A model generated the notes under the pieces. It was not told the DNA's origin and ran no database searches. It saw only the letters and a program-made list of their open reading frames with translations. From assembly GCA_002403995.1 (NCBI GenBank), contig DHIV01000012.1, positions 900 through 18,978 of the forward strand: a stretch of DNA of 18,079 nt, read 5' to 3'. This stretch comes from Gallionella sp. UBA4737 (GTDB lineage Bacteria > Pseudomonadota > Gammaproteobacteria > Burkholderiales > Gallionellaceae). A program made the position numbers and the translations under genes. This document shows, piece after piece, positions 13,847-18,079 of this stretch. The number at the start of each line of letters is the position of its first letter. Within the stretch, counting starts at the first letter, position 1.

Positions 13847-14569
13847 ATGTTGCAGATTCAGAATTTGCATGCCGCATATGGCAAGGTCGAAGTGCTGCAC
13901 GGCATTTCAATAGCGGTGCCACAAGGCAAGGTGGTCACGCTGATCGGCTCCAACGGCGCTGGAAAGACCACCACGATGCGCGCGGTATCCGGCATGATCA
14001 AGCCGGTGAGCGGCAACATCAGTCTCAACGGCAAAGACATCACCGGCATGACGTCGAACCGGATCGCCCGCGCCGGTCTGGCACATTCTCCCGAAGGGCG
14101 GCATGTGTTCGCCACGCTGCCCGTGTCTGATAACCTGTTGCTGGGCGCCTTCCCTCGCCTGACATTCGGGCGCGAGCGCGGTGACGTGCAGGGCGACCTG
14201 GCGCGCGTGTTCGAACTGTTCCCGCGCCTCAAGGAACGAAAAGATCAACTTGCAGGCACGCTGTCCGGCGGTGAGCAGCAGATGCTGGCGATGGGGCGCG
14301 CGCTGATGCTCAACCCCGATGTGCTGCTGCTGGATGAACCCTCGATGGGACTGGCCCCTTTGCTGGTAAAAGAAGTCTTCCGCATCATCCGCGAGCTGAA
14401 GGCGCGCGGCATCACCATGCTGCTGGTCGAGCAATTTGCTGCCGCGGCACTGGATGTCGCAGACTACGGTTATGTGCTGGAGAATGGCCGCATCTCGGTG
14501 CACGGCCCGGCGGAGCAGCTGAAGAACGACCCGGCGGTCAAGGCAGCCTATCTGGGTGTAGCTCACTAA
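13847..14569 (+). CDS. HAAT ABC transporter ATP-binding protein (LivF family)
   Basis: A 240-residue ATPase with Walker A GSNGAGKTT, ARAGLAHSPEGRHVFATLPVSDNLLLGAF (the LivF-type SPEGR/VF block), signature LSGGEQQMLAMGRAL, Walker B VLLLDEPSMGL and the closing LLVEQFAAAALDVADYGYVLENG. It supplies the second nucleotide-binding domain of the importer. ATGAGGAGACAGTA just before the start gives a strong ribosome site. It is the last gene of the four-gene transporter operon, and a palindromic repeat follows within 30 bases. Confidence 0.94.
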   Translation: MLQIQNLHAAYGKVEVLHGISIAVPQGKVVTLIGSNGAGKTTTMRAVSGMIKPVSGNISLNGKDITGMTSNRIARAGLAHSPEGRHVFATLPVSDNLLLGAFPRLTFGRERGDVQGDLARVFELFPRLKERKDQLAGTLSGGEQQMLAMGRALMLNPDVLLLDEPSMGLAPLLVKEVFRIIRELKARGITMLLVEQFAAAALDVADYGYVLENGRISVHGPAEQLKNDPAVKAAYLGVAH

Positions 14570-14595
14570 CCGCTGCCACAGGAAAAACATCCGCT

Positions 14596-14674
14596 GTAGG
14601 AGCGGGCCATGCCTGTCCTGAGTCTGTCGAAGCGGCCCGCGATCAGGCAGTTCGCGGGCATGGCCCGCTCCTAC
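14596..14674. repeat. Dispersed palindromic repeat, copy 2
   Basis: The outer arms are perfectly inverted over 19 bp when one extra base on each side is counted (TGTAGGAGCGGGCCATGCC at 14595-14613; GGCATGGCCCGCTCCTACA at 14657-14675). The inside matches copy 1 (4647-4751) in the opposite orientation, including TGCCTGTCCTGAG and TCGAAGCGGCCCGCGA. The short middle makes a long hairpin that could end or stabilise the transporter message. Confidence 0.85.
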
Positions 14675-14677
14675 AAA

Positions 14678-14704
14678 TTGCAACTGTATTTTTAGGATTA
14701 TATT
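14678..14704 (+). promoter_or_regulatory. Possible promoter of the MFS transporter gene
   Basis: TTGCAA (14678-14683) and TATATT (14699-14704) are separated by 15 bases, shorter than ideal. This is the only reasonable box pair between the repeat and the gene. Confidence 0.28.
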
Positions 14705-14734
14705 GCCCTAAATTCCCGAGCCGATCTCCTCACC

Positions 14735-16042
14735 ATGACCACACATATCCATCGCCGCATGCGCCGCCTCCGCTGGACCAGCTACTCGCTGGTGGCGTTG
14801 TGTTACATGCTGGCCTATTTTCATCGCATGGCGCCGGCAGCGATCGCGACCGACCTGCAACAATCTTTCCACGCCAGCGGCGCTGCACTGGGCGCACTGG
14901 CTGCCGCGTATTTTTACACTTACACGGTGATGCAGATCCCGGTCGGCGTGATGGCGGACACGCTCGGTATACGCAAGATCGTCGCGATCGGCGCGGCGAT
15001 TGCCGGCGTGGGCTCGGTATTGTTTGGCATGGCCGATACGCTGGCGGTCGCTACCGTTGGCAGGATACTGGTCGGGCTGGGTGTCTCATCGATGTTCATC
15101 TCGCTGATGAAACTGAATTCGGTATGGTTCCACGACCGGCATTACGGCACCATCGGCGGCATGTCGCTGATGCTCGGCAACCTGGGCTCGGTGCTCGCTG
15201 CCACACCGCTGGTCTGGGCGGTGTCGCAGACATCCTGGCGCAACGTGTTCATCGCAGTCGGAATATTTTCTATGGTTCTGGCTGTGCTGGTCTGGTTGCT
15301 GGTGCGTAACCATCCCGGAGAAGCCGGTCTGCCGTCGATGCGCGAACTGGAGGGAGGCGAGGCACATCCGCTTCATCAAGGACACTGGTACGGCGGCCTG
15401 CTCAAGGTGATGAAGAACCGCGCCAGCTGGCCCGGTTTCTGGCCCAACCTGGGTGTAGGCGGCAGCCTGTTCGCGTTTGCCGGACTGTGGGGAGTGCCTT
15501 ATTTGCGCGATGTCTATGGCATGGAACGCAACGTCGCCGCCAACCACACGATGTTGCTGTTGTTCTGCTTCGCAGTCGGCGCGCTGCTGATCGGCTTGCT
15601 TTCCGACCGGCTCGGCAAGCGCGTGCCGGTGATCGTTGGCGGAATTGCCGTGTATGTGCTGTGCTGGATACCGATCGTACTCGCCTGGCACCTGCCAGCC
15701 AGTCTCAGCTACGCGCTGTTTGCATTGATGGGGCTGGGTGCGTCCGGATTCACGCTGACCTGGGCCAGCGTAAAGGAAGTGAACCCGCCGGCGCTGTCCG
15801 GCATGGCGACCAGCGTCGTCAACACCGGTACCTTCCTCGGCGCGGCGATACTGCAGCCCTTGGTGGGCTGGGCCATGGATCAGGGCTGGGATGGACGAAC
15901 GCTGGCGGGTGCGCGGGTTTACTCGGAGCAGAATTACCAGGTCGGCCTGGGCATCATGTTTGCCTTTGCGATCGTCGGCCTGCTCGGTGCGATGACGATC
16001 CGTGAAACCAATTGCCATTACATCACCATTCCACAGAAATAA
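14735..16042 (+). CDS. Major facilitator superfamily transporter (anion/carboxylate type)
   Basis: A 435-residue protein with about twelve hydrophobic segments and a longer cytoplasmic loop near the middle (residues about 197-225). MFS motif A occurs after the second helix as GVMADTLGIRKI, and its half-copy GLLSDRLGKRV appears in the second half. FHRMAPAAIATDL near the N-terminus resembles anion:cation symporters that carry sugar acids, phosphorylated acids or other carboxylates. That substrate class is inference. No good ribosome site precedes the ATG, and an ATG eight codons later (14759) is possible. It sits between the ABC importer and the semialdehyde dehydrogenase, so it may import or export an acid of the same pathway. 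No lactate permease is next to lutABC, so lactate is also possible. Confidence 0.88.
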   Translation: MTTHIHRRMRRLRWTSYSLVALCYMLAYFHRMAPAAIATDLQQSFHASGAALGALAAAYFYTYTVMQIPVGVMADTLGIRKIVAIGAAIAGVGSVLFGMADTLAVATVGRILVGLGVSSMFISLMKLNSVWFHDRHYGTIGGMSLMLGNLGSVLAATPLVWAVSQTSWRNVFIAVGIFSMVLAVLVWLLVRNHPGEAGLPSMRELEGGEAHPLHQGHWYGGLLKVMKNRASWPGFWPNLGVGGSLFAFAGLWGVPYLRDVYGMERNVAANHTMLLLFCFAVGALLIGLLSDRLGKRVPVIVGGIAVYVLCWIPIVLAWHLPASLSYALFALMGLGASGFTLTWASVKEVNPPALSGMATSVVNTGTFLGAAILQPLVGWAMDQGWDGRTLAGARVYSEQNYQVGLGIMFAFAIVGLLGAMTIRETNCHYITIPQK

Positions 16043-16105
16043 ATTTAAGGCTCTACGCAAAGATTATTCCGGGACCTTATCAGAGCGATATTTAAGGAGA
16101 ACGAC

Positions 16106-17608
<1,503 letters not shown>

Positions 17609-17618
17609 GGAGAGCGAT

Positions 17619-18079
17619 ATGACAGCAATCAATGTAGGATTCATCGGCCCCGGCATCATGGGCCGCCCCATGGCGCTCAATCTGATGAAGGGTGGATACA
17701 AGTTGTGGGCCTATGCGCGCCGTCCCGAAACATTGCATCTGCTGACCGAGGCGGGTGCCACTGCGTGTGCGACACCCGCTGAAGTTGCCAAGCATGCCGA
17801 TGTGATCTTCACGATGGTGTCGGATACCCCGGATGTGGAAAGCGTGATCTTCGGTGAGTCGGGCGTTGCAAAACATGCGCGCAGCGGCAGCGTGATCGTC
17901 GACATGAGCACGATCTCGCCAACCGCGACCAAGGTGTTTGCCGAGCGGCTGGCGAAACAGGGCGTCGAGATGCTGGACGCGCCGGTGTCCGGCGGCGAGA
18001 CCGGCGCGATCAACGGCATGCTGTCGATCATGGTGGGCGGAAAGACCAAGGTGTTCGAGCGCGTCAAACCGCTGTTCGA
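17619..18079 (+). CDS. 3-hydroxyisobutyrate dehydrogenase / tartronate-semialdehyde reductase family protein (partial, 3' end missing)
   Basis: The open frame runs off the window end after about 153 codons. It starts NVGFIGPGIMGRPMALNLMKGGY (Rossmann GxGxxG) and continues through VIFTMVSDTPDVESVIFGE to DAPVSGGETGAINGMLSIMVGG, the substrate-binding signature of beta-hydroxyacid dehydrogenases. The Ser-Ile-Met-Val form resembles GarR/GlxR tartronate-semialdehyde reductases somewhat more than classic MmsB. The catalytic lysine lies beyond the window. TAAGGAGAG, overlapping the mmsA stop, provides the ribosome site. The paired position with mmsA suggests it interconverts a hydroxyacid (3-hydroxyisobutyrate, 3-hydroxypropionate or glycerate) and the semialdehyde that MmsA or a partner uses. 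Confidence 0.88.
   Translation, partial: MTAINVGFIGPGIMGRPMALNLMKGGYKLWAYARRPETLHLLTEAGATACATPAEVAKHADVIFTMVSDTPDVESVIFGESGVAKHARSGSVIVDMSTISPTATKVFAERLAKQGVEMLDAPVSGGETGAINGMLSIMVGGKTKVFERVKPLF

Overview
The window is a stretch of bacterial chromosome with dense coding and moderately high GC. It looks betaproteobacterial; a Gallionellaceae-like iron oxidiser would fit. That placement is inference from the protein flavour and from several families of short palindromic intergenic repeats, not from a marker gene. Almost everything concerns uptake and oxidation of small organic acids.

Left part (1-3194): the 3' end of a tRNA-Pro(CGG) meets a convergent lutA-lutB-lutC operon on the minus strand (L-lactate oxidation to pyruvate). 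lutA and lutB are separated by a palindromic repeat. Next (3195-4199) is a lower-GC, probably acquired island: a BrnT-type toxin, an unusually long ribbon-helix-helix antitoxin with a DUF2188-like tail, a probable operator/promoter, and an unexplained nested hairpin.

Middle (4200-9520): a minus-strand pair, IclR regulator then a GlcG/HbpS-family protein, diverges from a 735-residue thiamine-diphosphate enzyme. That enzyme lies between the transketolase and phosphoketolase families. A four-carbon-acid-sugar kinase (DUF1537) follows it on the plus strand. Two tandem 15-bp dyads in the divergent gap are good candidates for IclR operators.

Right part (9722-18079), all plus strand: a complete HAAT-family (branched-chain amino acid type) ABC importer made of a periplasmic binding protein, a LivH-like permease, a LivM-LivG fusion and LivF. 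It is followed by an MFS carboxylate-type transporter, a CoA-acylating (methyl)malonate-semialdehyde dehydrogenase and the start of a tartronate-semialdehyde reductase/3-hydroxyisobutyrate dehydrogenase family gene that runs off the window.

My reading (inference): this is an organic-acid catabolic island. Lactate oxidation sits beside a second route, apparently undescribed. In that route an imported acid is phosphorylated by the DUF1537 kinase and split by the ThDP ketolase-like enzyme, and C3 semialdehyde products go to the dehydrogenase and reductase at the right end. The substrate cannot be read from sequence. Three families of inverted-repeat elements (2164-2260; 4647-4751 and 14596-14674; 7985-8118) sit at boundaries inside and between these modules.
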